Numbered from the stretch's first letter, positions 48,876-60,444 are shown. The stretch is DNA of 64,000 nt from Hyphomicrobiales bacterium (GCA_039989895.1 JBDXGY010000003.1:147141-211140); one strand, 5' to 3'. Translations and numbers: made by a program. Notes: generated from the sequence alone by a model not told the origin.

Positions 48876-50219
48876 ATGACTGACAATCGATCAAAAATTA
48901 GCCGTCGTTCAATTTTGAAGACGGGTGCAGTTGCCGGCTCAGCGCTTGCAACACCTATGTTTTTTTCAAACACAGCCAATGCCTATACCAATGAGCCTAA
49001 GGGTGACACGGTAACATTTGGTTTTAACGTGCCACAAACTGGTGCTTATGCTGATGAGGGTGCAGATGAACTGCGTGCTTATCAGCTTGCTGTTGAGCAT
49101 ATCAACGGTGAAGGCGATGGCGGAATGTTAAACACATTCTCATCAAAAGCGCTTAAAGGCGGCATCAACGGCAAGAAAGTTGCCTTTGTAACAGGTGACA
49201 CACAGACAAAATCTGACGCGGCACGTGCTTCTGCGAAGCGCATGATTGAAAAAGATGGCGCTGTTATGATTACTGGTGGTTCATCTTCGGGTGTTGCTAT
49301 TGCTGTTCAAGGCCTATGTCAGGAAGCTGGCGTAATCTTTATGGCTGGTCTGACACACTCAAATGACACAACTGGTAAAGACCGTCGTGCAAACGGCTTC
49401 CGTCACTTCTTTAATACAGAAATGACAGGTGCTGCACTTGGTCCAGTGTTGAAAAACCAGTTCGGTACAGAACGTACAGCATATCACCTTACAGCTGACT
49501 ACACTTGGGGTTGGTCTCAAGAAGGTTCAATCAAGAAGTACACAGAGCAAATTGGTTGGAATACAGCAGCAGCTGTTAAAACACCACTTGGCGCTGGTGA
49601 CTTCTCACAGTACATCACTCCAGTGTTGAATTCTGGTGCTGACGTTCTCGTGTTGAACCACTACGGCAAAGATATGGTGAACTCACTGACACAAGCTGTT
49701 CAGTTTGGTCTTCGTGACAAGCAAGTAAACGGTAAAGACTTTGCAATCGTTGTTCCATTGTACTCACGCCTTATGGCTCAAGGTGCTGGTGAAAACGTTA
49801 AAGGTATTTACGGTTCAACAAACTGGCATTGGTCCTTGAAAGACGAAGGTTCAAAAGCTTTCGTTAAATCATTTGGTTCCAAGTATGGCTTCCCGCCATC
49901 ACAGGCTGCTCATACAACTTACTGTCAGGCTCTGCTTTATGCTGATGCATGTCAGCGTGCTGGTACGTTCAAACCATCAGGTGTTGGCGCCGCTCTCGAA
50001 GGCTTCAAGTTTGATGGCCTCGGCAATGGTCCAACTGAGTACCGTGCTGAAGATCACCAGTGTTTCAAAGACGTGCTCGTTGTGAAGGGTAAAGAAAACC
50101 CAACATCGAAATTTGACGTTCTTGAAGTTGTGGAAGTTACACCACGTGCGCAGGTTGAGTATGCTCATACTGATCCTGATGTTAAGGGCGATCTTGGTCC
50201 TTACAACGATGGTGCGTAA
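48876..50219 (+). CDS. Branched-chain amino acid/amide-type ABC transporter substrate-binding protein (Tat-exported)
   Basis: Periplasmic binding protein of 447 residues, type-I fold (Peripla_BP_6, LivJ/UrtA-like). It has a twin-arginine signal (SRRSILK with R10-R11, hydrophobic GAVAGSALATPMFF, cleavage near ANA) and the core FGFNVPQTGAYADEGADELR, with GGSSSGVAIAVQGL and MAGLTHSNDTTGK. GGGAGGA supports ATG 48876 over the upstream frame. Codon choice (GGT, CGT, AAC, GAC) is more biased than in neighbours, as for a highly expressed gene. An attenuating terminator follows, then livHMGF-type genes. Ligand not deducible. Confidence 0.9.
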   Translation: MTDNRSKISRRSILKTGAVAGSALATPMFFSNTANAYTNEPKGDTVTFGFNVPQTGAYADEGADELRAYQLAVEHINGEGDGGMLNTFSSKALKGGINGKKVAFVTGDTQTKSDAARASAKRMIEKDGAVMITGGSSSGVAIAVQGLCQEAGVIFMAGLTHSNDTTGKDRRANGFRHFFNTEMTGAALGPVLKNQFGTERTAYHLTADYTWGWSQEGSIKKYTEQIGWNTAAAVKTPLGAGDFSQYITPVLNSGADVLVLNHYGKDMVNSLTQAVQFGLRDKQVNGKDFAIVVPLYSRLMAQGAGENVKGIYGSTNWHWSLKDEGSKAFVKSFGSKYGFPPSQAAHTTYCQALLYADACQRAGTFKPSGVGAALEGFKFDGLGNGPTEYRAEDHQCFKDVLVVKGKENPTSKFDVLEVVEVTPRAQVEYAHTDPDVKGDLGPYNDGA

Positions 50220-50237
50220 GCAACATTAAACTGTTAC

Positions 50238-50267
50238 CCGGCCGCCTTTATAAAGGCGGCCGGTTTT
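50238..50267 (+). terminator. Terminator/attenuator between binding protein and permease genes
   Basis: Perfect GC-rich palindrome of 26 bases (50238-50263) followed by TTTT, 18 bases after the binding-protein stop. Expected to end most transcripts and let a fraction into the permease genes. Confidence 0.85.
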
Positions 50268-50338
50268 GAGATTTTATGGCTTTGTGGGACAGCCTGTATT
50301 TTACAAATGTCACATTTTAAAATTTAAGGTTCTATAAG

Positions 50339-51436
50339 ATGGACGTTATCCTTCTTCAGCTCTTGAATGGGCTTGATAAGGGCGGTGCCTATGCTTTGAT
50401 TGCACTGGGTTTAACGCTTGTTTTTGGTACATTGGGTGTGGTCAATTTTGCCCACGGTGTACTGTTTATGCTAGGTGCATTTTGTGCTGTTGTTTTTAAC
50501 AAAATGTTGCAGCTTGGTGTTGAAAAACCTTCTGAAGACACAGGCCTAGGATTTGCCCCTCCACCAGAAGTTGTTCCCTATGTTGACATATGGTTTGGTG
50601 AGGAAATGGGGTCGCTCATTACGAGTTATTCAGTGCCTCTATCGATCATTCTTGTTATACCCTTTATGTTGTTGGTAGGTATTATCGTTGAGCGTGGCCT
50701 GATCCAACACTTCTATAAACGTGCTCATGCAGACCAGATTTTGGTGACATTCGGGCTTGCTATCGTTTTACAAGAAATAGTGAAACATTATTTTGGTGCA
50801 AATCCATTGCCACAATCAGCTCCTGAAATTGTCAGTGGTAGCGCGAATATTGGTACATGGCTGGGTGTTAGTGAAAATCTTGTTTATCCATGGTGGCGTT
50901 TGATTTACTTCGGTTTTGCTGCTGTCGTCATTGCTGCCGTATTCAGCTTCTTGCAATTTACAACTTACGGGATGGTTGTGCGGGCAGGTATGAATGATCG
51001 GGAAACTGTTGGCATTCTCGGGATAGATATTGAGCGTCGTTTCACCGTCATCTTTGGTCTTGCCGCTGTTGTTGCTGGTCTGGCAGGCGCTATGTATACG
51101 CCTACATTGCCGCCTGATTACCGAATGGGTATGGACTTTCTTGTTCTTTCCTTTGTGGTTGTTGTGGTTGGTGGCATGGGCTCTCTACCTGGTGCTGTTC
51201 TTTCAGGCTTTTTACTTGGGATTATGCAGAGTTTTGCGGCCGTTGCCTCATATGCCTCGCTTGTGTTCCCAAATCCGGCCGACCATTCAGGCTTTTTCTA
51301 TAATATTTTGAATTTCATCGATAGCTGGGTTTTCTTCCCGGGGATTGATCAGGTTATCATTTATCTGGTGGCTGTTGTGATTCTTCTAACCCTGCCGCGT
51401 GGTCTACTTGGTCGTGCTGGCGTGATGGAGGACTAA
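50339..51436 (+). CDS. LivH-type ABC transporter permease
   Basis: First membrane subunit of the importer, 365 residues, with the family opening [23 protein letters not shown] and the coupling-loop region [17 protein letters not shown]. LivH proteins are usually about 290-310 residues; the extra length comes from an insert between the second and third membrane segments (about residues 55-90, with [19 protein letters not shown]). Ends two bases before livM. Confidence 0.92.
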   Translation: MDVILLQLLNGLDKGGAYALIALGLTLVFGTLGVVNFAHGVLFMLGAFCAVVFNKMLQLGVEKPSEDTGLGFAPPPEVVPYVDIWFGEEMGSLITSYSVPLSIILVIPFMLLVGIIVERGLIQHFYKRAHADQILVTFGLAIVLQEIVKHYFGANPLPQSAPEIVSGSANIGTWLGVSENLVYPWWRLIYFGFAAVVIAAVFSFLQFTTYGMVVRAGMNDRETVGILGIDIERRFTVIFGLAAVVAGLAGAMYTPTLPPDYRMGMDFLVLSFVVVVVGGMGSLPGAVLSGFLLGIMQSFAAVASYASLVFPNPADHSGFFYNILNFIDSWVFFPGIDQVIIYLVAVVILLTLPRGLLGRAGVMED

Positions 51437-51438
51437 TT

Positions 51439-52614
51439 ATGTTATCTTCAGAACGAAATGACCGGCTTTTAATGCTTGTCTTCATAGCGGTGGTTTTGTG
51501 TGCCCCGATTATTTTTGCACCGATTGGTGCTGGCTATCCTGATCTGTTGCAGAAATTTGCCATCTATGGAATTTTTGCCATAGGATTCAATATTTTGTTT
51601 GGTCTGACAGGCTATCTGTCTTTTGGTCATGCTGCCTTCTTGGGTGTTGGCTCTTATGCAACGGTTTGGTCGTTTAAACTGTTCACCATGAATGTGGTGC
51701 CGGCCATGGCTTTGAGTATCGGAATTGCAGGATTATTTGCTGTTGTTATCGGTTTTATAAGTCTACGCCGATCAGGTATCTATTTCTCTATTCTAACTCT
51801 GGCTTTTGCTCAGATGTGTTACAGTCTGGCTTATTCCGTACTGACGCCTATAACGAATGGTGAAACTGGTCTTCAAGTGCGGGCTTTGGCCAAAGCGGAT
51901 GAAAGCCGTAGTCTTCTTGATGCCGATATTCGCGTTGTAGATGGGTTTTTTGGCGTCACGGAAACCAGCGTGCCGATTTCAAACTTTTTCGGGCTTAAGA
52001 TGAGTGGCTGGGAAGGATTCTACTTCTGTGCGATTCTTCTAATTATTGCTTTTTATATATCATTGCGCATCTTTAGATCTGATTTTGGGCTGATGCTGCG
52101 AGCGATTAAATCTAATCAGAACCGTTTGAACTATACAGGCATTAACACGCGCCCCTATTTGATTGTGGCCTTTGTTATATCTGGTATGTATGCGGGTCTG
52201 GCAGGTTCGCTTCTGGCCGTGACTGATCCACTTGCTGGTGCTGAACGAATGCAATGGACAGAGTCTGGCCTTGTGGTACTGATGACCATCCTTGGTGGTG
52301 TTGGTACTTTGATTGGACCGCTTATAGGGGCCGGTTTGATTAAATATTTGGAACAGATTTTCTCATCAATCAATGAACAAATTCTGGAAGCAACGTTCTC
52401 TTTCTTACCGGAAACACTGCAGCATTTCTTTGTTGGGATAACCTCATTGTTTGTTGGTGAAGGATGGGAGCTAACCCTCGGTTTAATGTTTATGATTGTC
52501 GTGATTTTTGTTCCCGGTGGGATCATGGAAATAATGAGTCGTCTAATCGGGCTTTTCCGTAAAAAACCTACCGATAACAAGCCGCTTGCCGGCGAAGCCC
52601 AACCGGCGGAGTAA
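51439..52614 (+). CDS. LivM-type ABC transporter permease
   Basis: Second membrane subunit, 391 residues, with about nine or ten hydrophobic segments. LivM features: [48 protein letters not shown], and the coupling region [18 protein letters not shown]. The loop between segments (about 135-180, [18 protein letters not shown]) is longer than in E. coli LivM. Two-base gap to livH and four-base gap to livG show tight operon packing. Confidence 0.93.
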   Translation: MLSSERNDRLLMLVFIAVVLCAPIIFAPIGAGYPDLLQKFAIYGIFAIGFNILFGLTGYLSFGHAAFLGVGSYATVWSFKLFTMNVVPAMALSIGIAGLFAVVIGFISLRRSGIYFSILTLAFAQMCYSLAYSVLTPITNGETGLQVRALAKADESRSLLDADIRVVDGFFGVTETSVPISNFFGLKMSGWEGFYFCAILLIIAFYISLRIFRSDFGLMLRAIKSNQNRLNYTGINTRPYLIVAFVISGMYAGLAGSLLAVTDPLAGAERMQWTESGLVVLMTILGGVGTLIGPLIGAGLIKYLEQIFSSINEQILEATFSFLPETLQHFFVGITSLFVGEGWELTLGLMFMIVVIFVPGGIMEIMSRLIGLFRKKPTDNKPLAGEAQPAE

Positions 52615-52618
52615 ATAA

Positions 52619-53383
52619 ATGTCGACAAATAATATAGTTTTGAATGTTGCTGATGTAAGCAAACGTTTTGGTGGCTTAAAGGCACTTAGTGATGTCGATC
52701 TTCAAATTGAAGAAGGTACAGTCCACGCGATTATTGGGCCGAATGGCGCCGGTAAATCAACATTACTCAATGTATGTGTTGGTCGCATCAAGCCTGATGA
52801 AGGCCATGTTATTTTTGATGGTGAAATTTTGGATAATCATTCACCACATGACATCAATCAATTAGGTGTTGCTCGTGTTTTTCAAACGCCGGAAATATTC
52901 CCGGACTTGAGTTTGTTGCACAATGTGATGCTTCCAGCGCTCGCAAAGCGTGATGGGTCATTTACCTTCAATGCATGGGGTGGTCTTGAGCGCGAAGTTG
53001 AATTGCGTGAAATGGCCGAACACACTCTTGAAGATGTTAATTTATTAGATGAGCGTCATACAATTGCTTCAAGCTTATCACGTGGTAACAAGCGGCGACT
53101 TGAGCTTGCGATGGGTTTGATTCAAAAACCAAGGCTTCTTTTGCTTGACGAACCAACTGCTGGCATGGCGCGACATGATACCAATCGCACGATTGATCTT
53201 CTTAAAAAGTTGAAAGAACGTGGTATGACCAAAGTTATCATCGAGCATGACATGCATGTTGTGTTTTCGCTGGCTGATAAAATTTCTGTTTTGGCCCAAG
53301 GTATGATTATTGCTGAAGGAACACCTGAAGAAGTACGTGGAAATCCAAAAGTACAGGAAGCCTATCTTGGGGGGGCTCATTAA
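52619..53383 (+). CDS. LivG-type ABC transporter ATP-binding protein
   Basis: First ATPase of the importer, 254 residues. Walker A GPNGAGKSTLLNVCVG near residue 39, Q-loop ARVFQTPEIFPDLS, signature LSRGNKRRLELA (a variant of LSxGxQRxLE), Walker B LLLLDEPTAGMA, H-loop IIEHDMHVVFSLADKI. Its TAA overlaps the livF ATG by one base. Confidence 0.95.
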   Translation: MSTNNIVLNVADVSKRFGGLKALSDVDLQIEEGTVHAIIGPNGAGKSTLLNVCVGRIKPDEGHVIFDGEILDNHSPHDINQLGVARVFQTPEIFPDLSLLHNVMLPALAKRDGSFTFNAWGGLEREVELREMAEHTLEDVNLLDERHTIASSLSRGNKRRLELAMGLIQKPRLLLLDEPTAGMARHDTNRTIDLLKKLKERGMTKVIIEHDMHVVFSLADKISVLAQGMIIAEGTPEEVRGNPKVQEAYLGGAH

Positions 53384-54132
53384 TGAACGCTGAACCTACA
53401 AAAGAGCAGATGGACAATACTGAAGAGATGCCATATTTCTCGGTACGCGATATGCATTCGTATTACGGAGAAAGCTACATCGTTCAGGGTGTGTCTTTTG
53501 ATGTTAAAGAAGGTGAAATTCTAGCCTTGCTTGGCCGTAATGGCGCTGGGAAAACATCAACATTACGTTCCATTGCTAGACTTGATGACCCGCAATTAAA
53601 ACAAGGCGAAATTTATTTGAATGGCGAAGCTGTTCACACGATGAAGTCTTTTCAAGCCTCACGTGCAGGTATTCAATTGGTACCTGAGGACCGCCGTATC
53701 ATCGGTGGTTTGTCGGTTGAGGAAAATTTGATCCTCAGTCAGGTTGATGGCCACATTGGCTGGGAAATTGAGAGAGTTTACGAGCATTTTCCACGTCTTG
53801 CTGAGCGTAAAACACAAGTTGCTACGACATTGTCTGGGGGTGAGCAGCAAATGCTTGCAGTTGCTCGGGCATTGTCGCGGGATTTGAAGCTTCTGCTTCT
53901 TGATGAACCATATGAAGGTTTGGCGCCTGTGATCGTACAGGAAATTGAGCGCATTCTCCAAGGTGTGAGAGAGCTTGGTATTACAACCATTATTGTGGAA
54001 CAAAATGCTGTGGCAGCCTTAAAACTCGCTGACCGTGCTTTGATTCTCGACACTGGAAACATTGTATTTGAAGGCACGGCTCAGCAAGTGCTTGATGACG
54101 AAGATCTACGCCGCGAATATTTGGCAATCTAG
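53383..54132 (+). CDS. LivF-type ABC transporter ATP-binding protein
   Basis: Second ATPase of the importer, 249 residues. Walker A GRNGAGKTSTLRSIA near residue 50, Q-loop LVPEDRRIIGGLSVEENL, canonical signature LSGGEQQMLAVARAL, Walker B LLLLDEPYEGLAP, H-loop IIVEQNAVAALKLADR. A short N-terminal extension (about 20 residues) precedes the usual start. Last gene of the operon, followed by a terminator. Confidence 0.95.
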   Translation: MNAEPTKEQMDNTEEMPYFSVRDMHSYYGESYIVQGVSFDVKEGEILALLGRNGAGKTSTLRSIARLDDPQLKQGEIYLNGEAVHTMKSFQASRAGIQLVPEDRRIIGGLSVEENLILSQVDGHIGWEIERVYEHFPRLAERKTQVATTLSGGEQQMLAVARALSRDLKLLLLDEPYEGLAPVIVQEIERILQGVRELGITTIIVEQNAVAALKLADRALILDTGNIVFEGTAQQVLDDEDLRREYLAI

Positions 54133-54163
54133 ATTTCAACGCGGCATATATGGTTAGTAAATG

Positions 54164-54197
54164 AAACAGCGCTTCTTGTAAGGAGGCGCTGTTTTTT
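54164..54197 (+). terminator. Rho-independent terminator of the liv-type operon
   Basis: 12-bp stem (54164-54175 with 54183-54194, one G-U pair) followed by a run of T, 32 bases after the livF stop. Confidence 0.85.
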
Positions 54198-54218
54198 CAT
54201 CTAGTATGAGGTTTTAAA

Positions 54219-54848
54219 ATGATTGATCTTTACACATGGACAACACCAAATGGACGAAAGGTTTCTATCCTTTTGGAAGAGCTGGGTGTGCCTTATACCG
54301 CCCACGCCATTGACATAGGCTCGGACGATCAGTTTCAGCCGGATTTCTTGAAAATCAGTCCTAATAATAAAATTCCAGCCATCGTGGATCATGATAATGG
54401 ACTAACATTGATGGAGTCCGGCGCCATCATGATGTATCTAGCCGATAAATATTCAAAGTTTATACCTGCTAGTGGGGATGATCGTTGGCGCGTGGTGGAA
54501 TGGTTGATGTGGCAGATGGGTGGATATGGTCCAATCCTTGGTCAAGGGCATCATTTTCTGCATTTTAATGCTGGTAAATCTGACTATGCAGAAGAACGGT
54601 TTCATAATGAGGCTAATCGGCTTTATGGCGTTCTAGATAAACGTCTTGAGGGGCGTGATTATATCGTTGATGATTATAGTATTGCGGATATGGCTTGTTG
54701 GCCATGGGCCTCTCGTTTTGAGTGGCATAAGGTTGATATTATGAAATATCCTAATGTACTTGCTTGGTATAATCGGATTAAAGAGCGCCCAGCTGTGCAG
54801 AAAGGTTATCAAGTGCCAATTGATAGAGGCTCAATACCCAGCACATAG
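54219..54848 (+). CDS. Glutathione S-transferase family protein (YfcG/YghU-like)
   Basis: A 209-residue cytosolic GST with an N-terminal thioredoxin-like domain (MIDLYTWTTPNGRKVSILLEE; NNKIPAIVD; glutathione-contact LMESGAIMMYLADKY) and a helical C-terminal domain (MWQMGGYGPILGQGHHF; IVDDYSIADMACWPWASR). The TPNGRKV and PILGQGHHF patterns are those of E. coli YfcG/YghU, which show disulfide-bond reductase activity. Convergent with manC; substrate unknown. Confidence 0.92.
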   Translation: MIDLYTWTTPNGRKVSILLEELGVPYTAHAIDIGSDDQFQPDFLKISPNNKIPAIVDHDNGLTLMESGAIMMYLADKYSKFIPASGDDRWRVVEWLMWQMGGYGPILGQGHHFLHFNAGKSDYAEERFHNEANRLYGVLDKRLEGRDYIVDDYSIADMACWPWASRFEWHKVDIMKYPNVLAWYNRIKERPAVQKGYQVPIDRGSIPST

Positions 54849-54871
54849 GCTGTAATTCAGAAGTGGGTATT

Positions 54872-56317
54872 TTAGTAAGTCCGCCCACGTCCAAAATCGT
54901 CTTCAATACGTATGATGTCATCTTCGCCGAGATAAGAGCCGGACTGAACTTCAATTACCTCCAGAAGCTTTTCCTCATTATTGGCAAGGCGATGAACCGC
55001 CCCAAGGGGTATGTATACAGATTCGTTTTCTACAAGTATGATGAGCTTTTCATCCAATGTGACTTCTGCAGTACCGCTCACGACTACCCAATGTTCTGAG
55101 CGGTATTTGTGTTTTTGCAGTGAGAGTTTTTTGCCTGGTGCTACAAAGAGCCGTTTTACTTGGTACCGTTCACCATTGAGTATAGAGGTATATCCCCCCC
55201 ATGGGCGGTAGATTGTTTTATGCTCTTCAGTTAAAATTCGCGTATCTGGGTCTTCTTTGAGTAAGCTTACTATATCTTTTACTTGTTCAGATCGCTCCAT
55301 CGTTGAAATAAGAAGCGCATCATTTGTAGCAACCACGGTGAGGTCTGATACGCCATTAAGAGCCACGTGTTGGCTTTCTGTCACTATCATATTGTTTTTA
55401 GATTCACTGAAAGTTGCTGAGCCACTTACCACATTGCCATTTTCATCTGCCGGTCGGTTTTCCCATAAAGATTTCCAAGAACCAATATCCGACCATTGGA
55501 TGGCAGCGGGTATCACTGCAGCTTTCTGAGTGCGTTCAAATAAAGCATAATCAATAGAAATATTAGGGCTTTTGTCAAAACTAACAGGATCAAGACGAAC
55601 AAAATCTAGATCAATGACGGCTTCGTCAACTGCTGTACTAACTGCTTTGATAATGTTTGGTTCAAAGGCTTGAAGTTCCCTTAAAAAAACATCCGTCTTA
55701 AACAGGAACATGCCAGAATTCCATGAATGGCCACCTTCACTGAGCATTACTTTTGCTTTTTCAATAGGAGGTTTTTCTATAAATTTTGCGACACGGTGGG
55801 CGCCTGAGTTGAGTGTTTCGCCAGCCTTGATATATCCATAGCCTGTTGCGGGTTCGCTTGGTTTTATACCGAAGGTAACGAGATAGTCATTCATCGCAGT
55901 TTTTGCGGCTGTTTCGATCGCTGAACGGAAGGCTTCATCATCCACTATAAGATGATCGGATGGTAGAACGTGGATAAGGTCTGCTTGATTCAATGTTTGA
56001 ATATATTTAGCTGCGGCTGCTATTGCGGGCGCGGTATTGCGAGCTGTCGGTTCCAACAGTATGCCGCAAAGTTTAACTCCTATTTGGTGTGCCTGTTCGG
56101 CGACTTGGAAGCGGTAATCACTGTTGGTTAAAATGACAGGTGGGCCGTATATGTCATTGTCATCAAGACGTTTCAATGCTTGCTGAAATAAGCTTGGTTC
56201 CTCACCGAGTGACATAAATTGTTTGGGTGCTGTGCGACGGGACAATGGCCAAAGTCGTGTGCCGGAACCGCCACATAGTATAACAGGGGTGATTGTGGAG
56301 ATTTTTTCTGATGGCAT
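54872..56317 (-). CDS. manC: Mannose-1-phosphate guanylyltransferase / mannose-6-phosphate isomerase (type II)
   Basis: Makes GDP-mannose for surface polysaccharides. The 481-residue bifunctional protein has the pyrophosphorylase signature CGGSGTRLWPLSRRTAPKQF at residues 15-34, HVLPSDHLI, and VAKFIEKPP. A C-terminal cupin isomerase domain (about 350-470) has YRPWGGYTSI, LQKHKYRSEHWVVVSGTAEV and YIPLGAVHRLAN with metal-binding His/Glu residues. Transcribed divergently from the cysNC-like gene over 245 bases, a pairing that suggests sulfated, mannose-derived glycans. Confidence 0.95.
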   Translation of the reverse strand: MPSEKISTITPVILCGGSGTRLWPLSRRTAPKQFMSLGEEPSLFQQALKRLDDNDIYGPPVILTNSDYRFQVAEQAHQIGVKLCGILLEPTARNTAPAIAAAAKYIQTLNQADLIHVLPSDHLIVDDEAFRSAIETAAKTAMNDYLVTFGIKPSEPATGYGYIKAGETLNSGAHRVAKFIEKPPIEKAKVMLSEGGHSWNSGMFLFKTDVFLRELQAFEPNIIKAVSTAVDEAVIDLDFVRLDPVSFDKSPNISIDYALFERTQKAAVIPAAIQWSDIGSWKSLWENRPADENGNVVSGSATFSESKNNMIVTESQHVALNGVSDLTVVATNDALLISTMERSEQVKDIVSLLKEDPDTRILTEEHKTIYRPWGGYTSILNGERYQVKRLFVAPGKKLSLQKHKYRSEHWVVVSGTAEVTLDEKLIILVENESVYIPLGAVHRLANNEEKLLEVIEVQSGSYLGEDDIIRIEDDFGRGRTY

Positions 56318-56401
56318 AAAAATTTAAGCACCCATATTATTTTATGTATTACTAACCAATGTTTCTAGCTAAAGTCTAGCTGTGTTTCGGTTCTATGATG
56401 A

Positions 56402-56430
56402 TTGACGTGATTGTATAAGCAATCATTAAT
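56402..56430 (+). promoter_or_regulatory. Candidate promoter of the cysNC-like gene
   Basis: TTGACG (56402-56407), a 17-base spacer, then ATTAAT (56425-56430) within the manC/cysNC intergenic region. Good -35, moderate -10; would give a leader of about 125 bases. Confidence 0.3.
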
Positions 56431-56562
56431 CGACTGTATTAGGGTGTTAATTAATGTAAATTAGAACACCATTCCTTGCCATGATATATAAATAAACTAA
56501 GCCATGGATTGTGAAGCTATTATTGAATTTTTTATCAGCTTTATTATGGGAATCTAATATAA

Positions 56563-58380
56563 ATGAACAATCTCAAGCCCTGTGACAATGATATTGATCA
56601 AGATAAACCCTTGTTACGCTGCATTACATGTGGATGGGGGGATAAATTTTTTTCATCCTTATTGGGTCAATTTATTGATGAAAATAAAGAGGCATTAACA
56701 GACAACTCTGCGCCAATGGCTGAGCATGACATCATGCCAAATGTTTTGCATAGGACGTTTTCAACTGAGAAAAGACGATTTATTGTATCCAATGTAAGTG
56801 TTGATGAACAACAAACAGGACAAATGATTGCGGCTGGCTTGGTATCAGATCTTTGTGTTTTGATGATTGATGCGCGCTGTGAAATGATAAGCAATACACG
56901 GCGTATTTTGTATGTAATGAACCTGTTGAATATTCAGCAGCTGGTGCTCGTGATCAACAAAATGGACCTTGTTGATTACTCTCAAGAAAGCTTCGAAGAG
57001 ATTGTCAAAACTCATCAAATACTTGCTAAGGAGCTAGGCATTGATGAGGCTCGGCTTATGACAATTCCTATGTCCTTAGACAAAGGTGATAATGTCGCTA
57101 AGAAGAGCCATATGATGGATTGGTATCAAGGTCCAAGTCTTATGGAACATTTAGAGGCGGTCAGCTTTGATGATGTGGCGAGCGCGAAACCATTTCGGAT
57201 GAGTGTCGAAACTGTGGAGAGATCTGATCGTGATTTTTGCAGTCTTTCAGGCCATATGCTGGCCGGCTGTGTAGAGCCAGGTGATGAAGTGAGGGTCCTG
57301 CCTTCTAGTGAGATCAGTCGTGTTGAATCAATCGTGCTCGTTGATGATGTTGGTGAAGGCGGGAGTCCTACGCGGGCTCAGAAATTAGCTCAGATTACCC
57401 TGAGTAATCAAATTGATATCTCGCCGGGTAGTATTCTTTGCCATAAAGGCAATGCTTGCGAAGTTTCTGATCAATTTCGCGCAACTCTTGTGTGGTTGAG
57501 TGAAGATGAAATGTTGCCGGGACGGGCATATCTATTTGAAACTTGTGCAAGCACAGTACAAGCAAATGTTGCGTCGCCGCGCTATGTTCTGGATGTCACC
57601 AATCAAGAAAAACTGGTTGCCAATACATTGGTTAAGAATGCCATAGGTTCTTGCAATCTTTCGCTTGATCAAAAAATTGCTTTTGATCCTTATAATGCGA
57701 ACCGTTCAACGGGGACCTTTAATCTGATTGATCAGATGACAAATCAAATTGTGGCTGTGGGGTTTATTGAATTTGCGCTTCGTCGGGCGGCTAATATTCA
57801 TTGGCAAGCGCTCGATGTGGATGAGGCGGCGCGCGCTGAACAGAAAAATCAATTGCCAGCAGTGCTATGGTTTACGGGACTTTCTGGGTCCGGTAAATCT
57901 ACAATAGCCAATGCCTTGGAGAAGAAGCTCTTTGCTATGGGACGTCATACGATGTTGCTTGATGGCGATAATGTCCGTCATGGTCTCAATCGAGATCTCG
58001 GTTTTACAGAAGCCGATCGAGTGGAGAATGTGCGCCGTGTCAGCGAGGTCTCTCAACTAATGCTACAAGCCGGTCTTATCACCCTGGTATCGTTTATCTC
58101 GCCTTTTCGTTCTGAGCGTAACATGGCGCGTGAACGTATAGGGGATGGACAGTTCATTGAAATCTTTGTCGACACACCTTTATCTATTGCCGAAGAGCGT
58201 GATGTGAAGGGCCTTTATAAGAAGGCGAGAGCGGGTGAGATTAAAAACTTCACGGGCATAGACAGCCCTTATGAAGCGCCTGAAAATCCAGAAATTACAA
58301 TCAACACTGTAAGTCAGTCTGCGGATGAGGCTGCTGATATCATTATCGGCCAGCTGCAGGAAAAAGGATTTATGAATTAG
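56563..58380 (+). CDS. CysN-CysC fusion with degenerate GTPase half and intact APS kinase
   Basis: A 605-residue NodQ/CysNC-shaped protein. The CysN part (about 15-425) aligns by eye with ATP-sulfurylase large subunits ([25 protein letters not shown], beta-barrel domains). The P-loop position reads [13 protein letters not shown] (23-35) instead of the usual G-x-x-D-D-G-K-S-T, and DTPGHEQ is replaced by NVSVDEQ (77-83). GTP hydrolysis is therefore unlikely. The CysC part (about 430-605) is intact: P-loop GLSGSGKS at 439-446, [30 protein letters not shown] and [19 protein letters not shown]. No cysD is adjacent. Likely an APS kinase making PAPS, with a structural or regulatory CysN remnant. Confidence 0.9.
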   Translation: MNNLKPCDNDIDQDKPLLRCITCGWGDKFFSSLLGQFIDENKEALTDNSAPMAEHDIMPNVLHRTFSTEKRRFIVSNVSVDEQQTGQMIAAGLVSDLCVLMIDARCEMISNTRRILYVMNLLNIQQLVLVINKMDLVDYSQESFEEIVKTHQILAKELGIDEARLMTIPMSLDKGDNVAKKSHMMDWYQGPSLMEHLEAVSFDDVASAKPFRMSVETVERSDRDFCSLSGHMLAGCVEPGDEVRVLPSSEISRVESIVLVDDVGEGGSPTRAQKLAQITLSNQIDISPGSILCHKGNACEVSDQFRATLVWLSEDEMLPGRAYLFETCASTVQANVASPRYVLDVTNQEKLVANTLVKNAIGSCNLSLDQKIAFDPYNANRSTGTFNLIDQMTNQIVAVGFIEFALRRAANIHWQALDVDEAARAEQKNQLPAVLWFTGLSGSGKSTIANALEKKLFAMGRHTMLLDGDNVRHGLNRDLGFTEADRVENVRRVSEVSQLMLQAGLITLVSFISPFRSERNMARERIGDGQFIEIFVDTPLSIAEERDVKGLYKKARAGEIKNFTGIDSPYEAPENPEITINTVSQSADEAADIIIGQLQEKGFMN

Positions 58381-58475
58381 GGCGGTTATTTATCGCCCAA
58401 GTTCAAAGGGACGCCTACAAGCAGATATTATATTCTTTCGGCTTGATATGCGATAGAAATCAGATTTTAAGGCTC

Positions 58476-58877
58476 TTAAAGACCAAGGCTCATTTTTACT
58501 TCTTTGAGCTGATCTACTTTTTCTTGGGCTGATTGTTTTTTCTCATCGCTCGCGCTTGCCAATATTTCTTCGGCAGCATCAATTTGACTTGTGATAAAAT
58601 CAGCATCGATATCAGCAACAGGCGTTGCAAGTTCCGCAAGTAGCGTGAAGCCAGATGGGGAAACATCGGCAAGACCGCCGGGGACGAAAACTTTCATGTC
58701 TTCGCCGGATTCCAGTTTTGCCTCAACAACACCAGGCTTTACAGTAGATATGAAAGGCGCATGGTCTTTCATTACCGTAAAATAGCCCTCTGTTCCGGGC
58801 ACCATAACTTCAGTTGCATTACCTGAAAAGACAAGCTTTTCTGGTGAAACGAGTTCGAATGTGAAAGCGTTAGCCAT
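58476..58877 (-). CDS. atpC: F1 ATP synthase subunit epsilon
   Basis: Central-stalk subunit of the F1 sector. The 133-residue protein has the N-terminal beta-sandwich (FELVSPEKLVFSGNATEVMV, GTEGYFTVMKDHAPFISTVKPG) and a C-terminal helical pair (about 90-133) that is the inhibitory element in other bacteria. Last gene of the atp operon; no clear terminator was found after it, only a weak 5-bp hairpin at 58380-58398. Confidence 0.96.
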   Translation of the reverse strand: MANAFTFELVSPEKLVFSGNATEVMVPGTEGYFTVMKDHAPFISTVKPGVVEAKLESGEDMKVFVPGGLADVSPSGFTLLAELATPVADIDADFITSQIDAAEEILASASDEKKQSAQEKVDQLKEVKMSLGL

Positions 58878-58938
58878 TCAAGTTCTCTTTGTTTTGCACC
58901 TCTGCTGATCTTTCAACCAGCAAAGGATGCATTTTCAG

Positions 58939-60429
<1,491 letters not shown>

Positions 60430-60444
60430 TTATAAGGTCCCGGA

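Noticed and set aside
58380-58398. Short GGGCG/CGCCC hairpin after the cysNC-like gene
   Set aside because: Five base pairs with an AT loop and no T tract on either strand; too weak to call a terminator.
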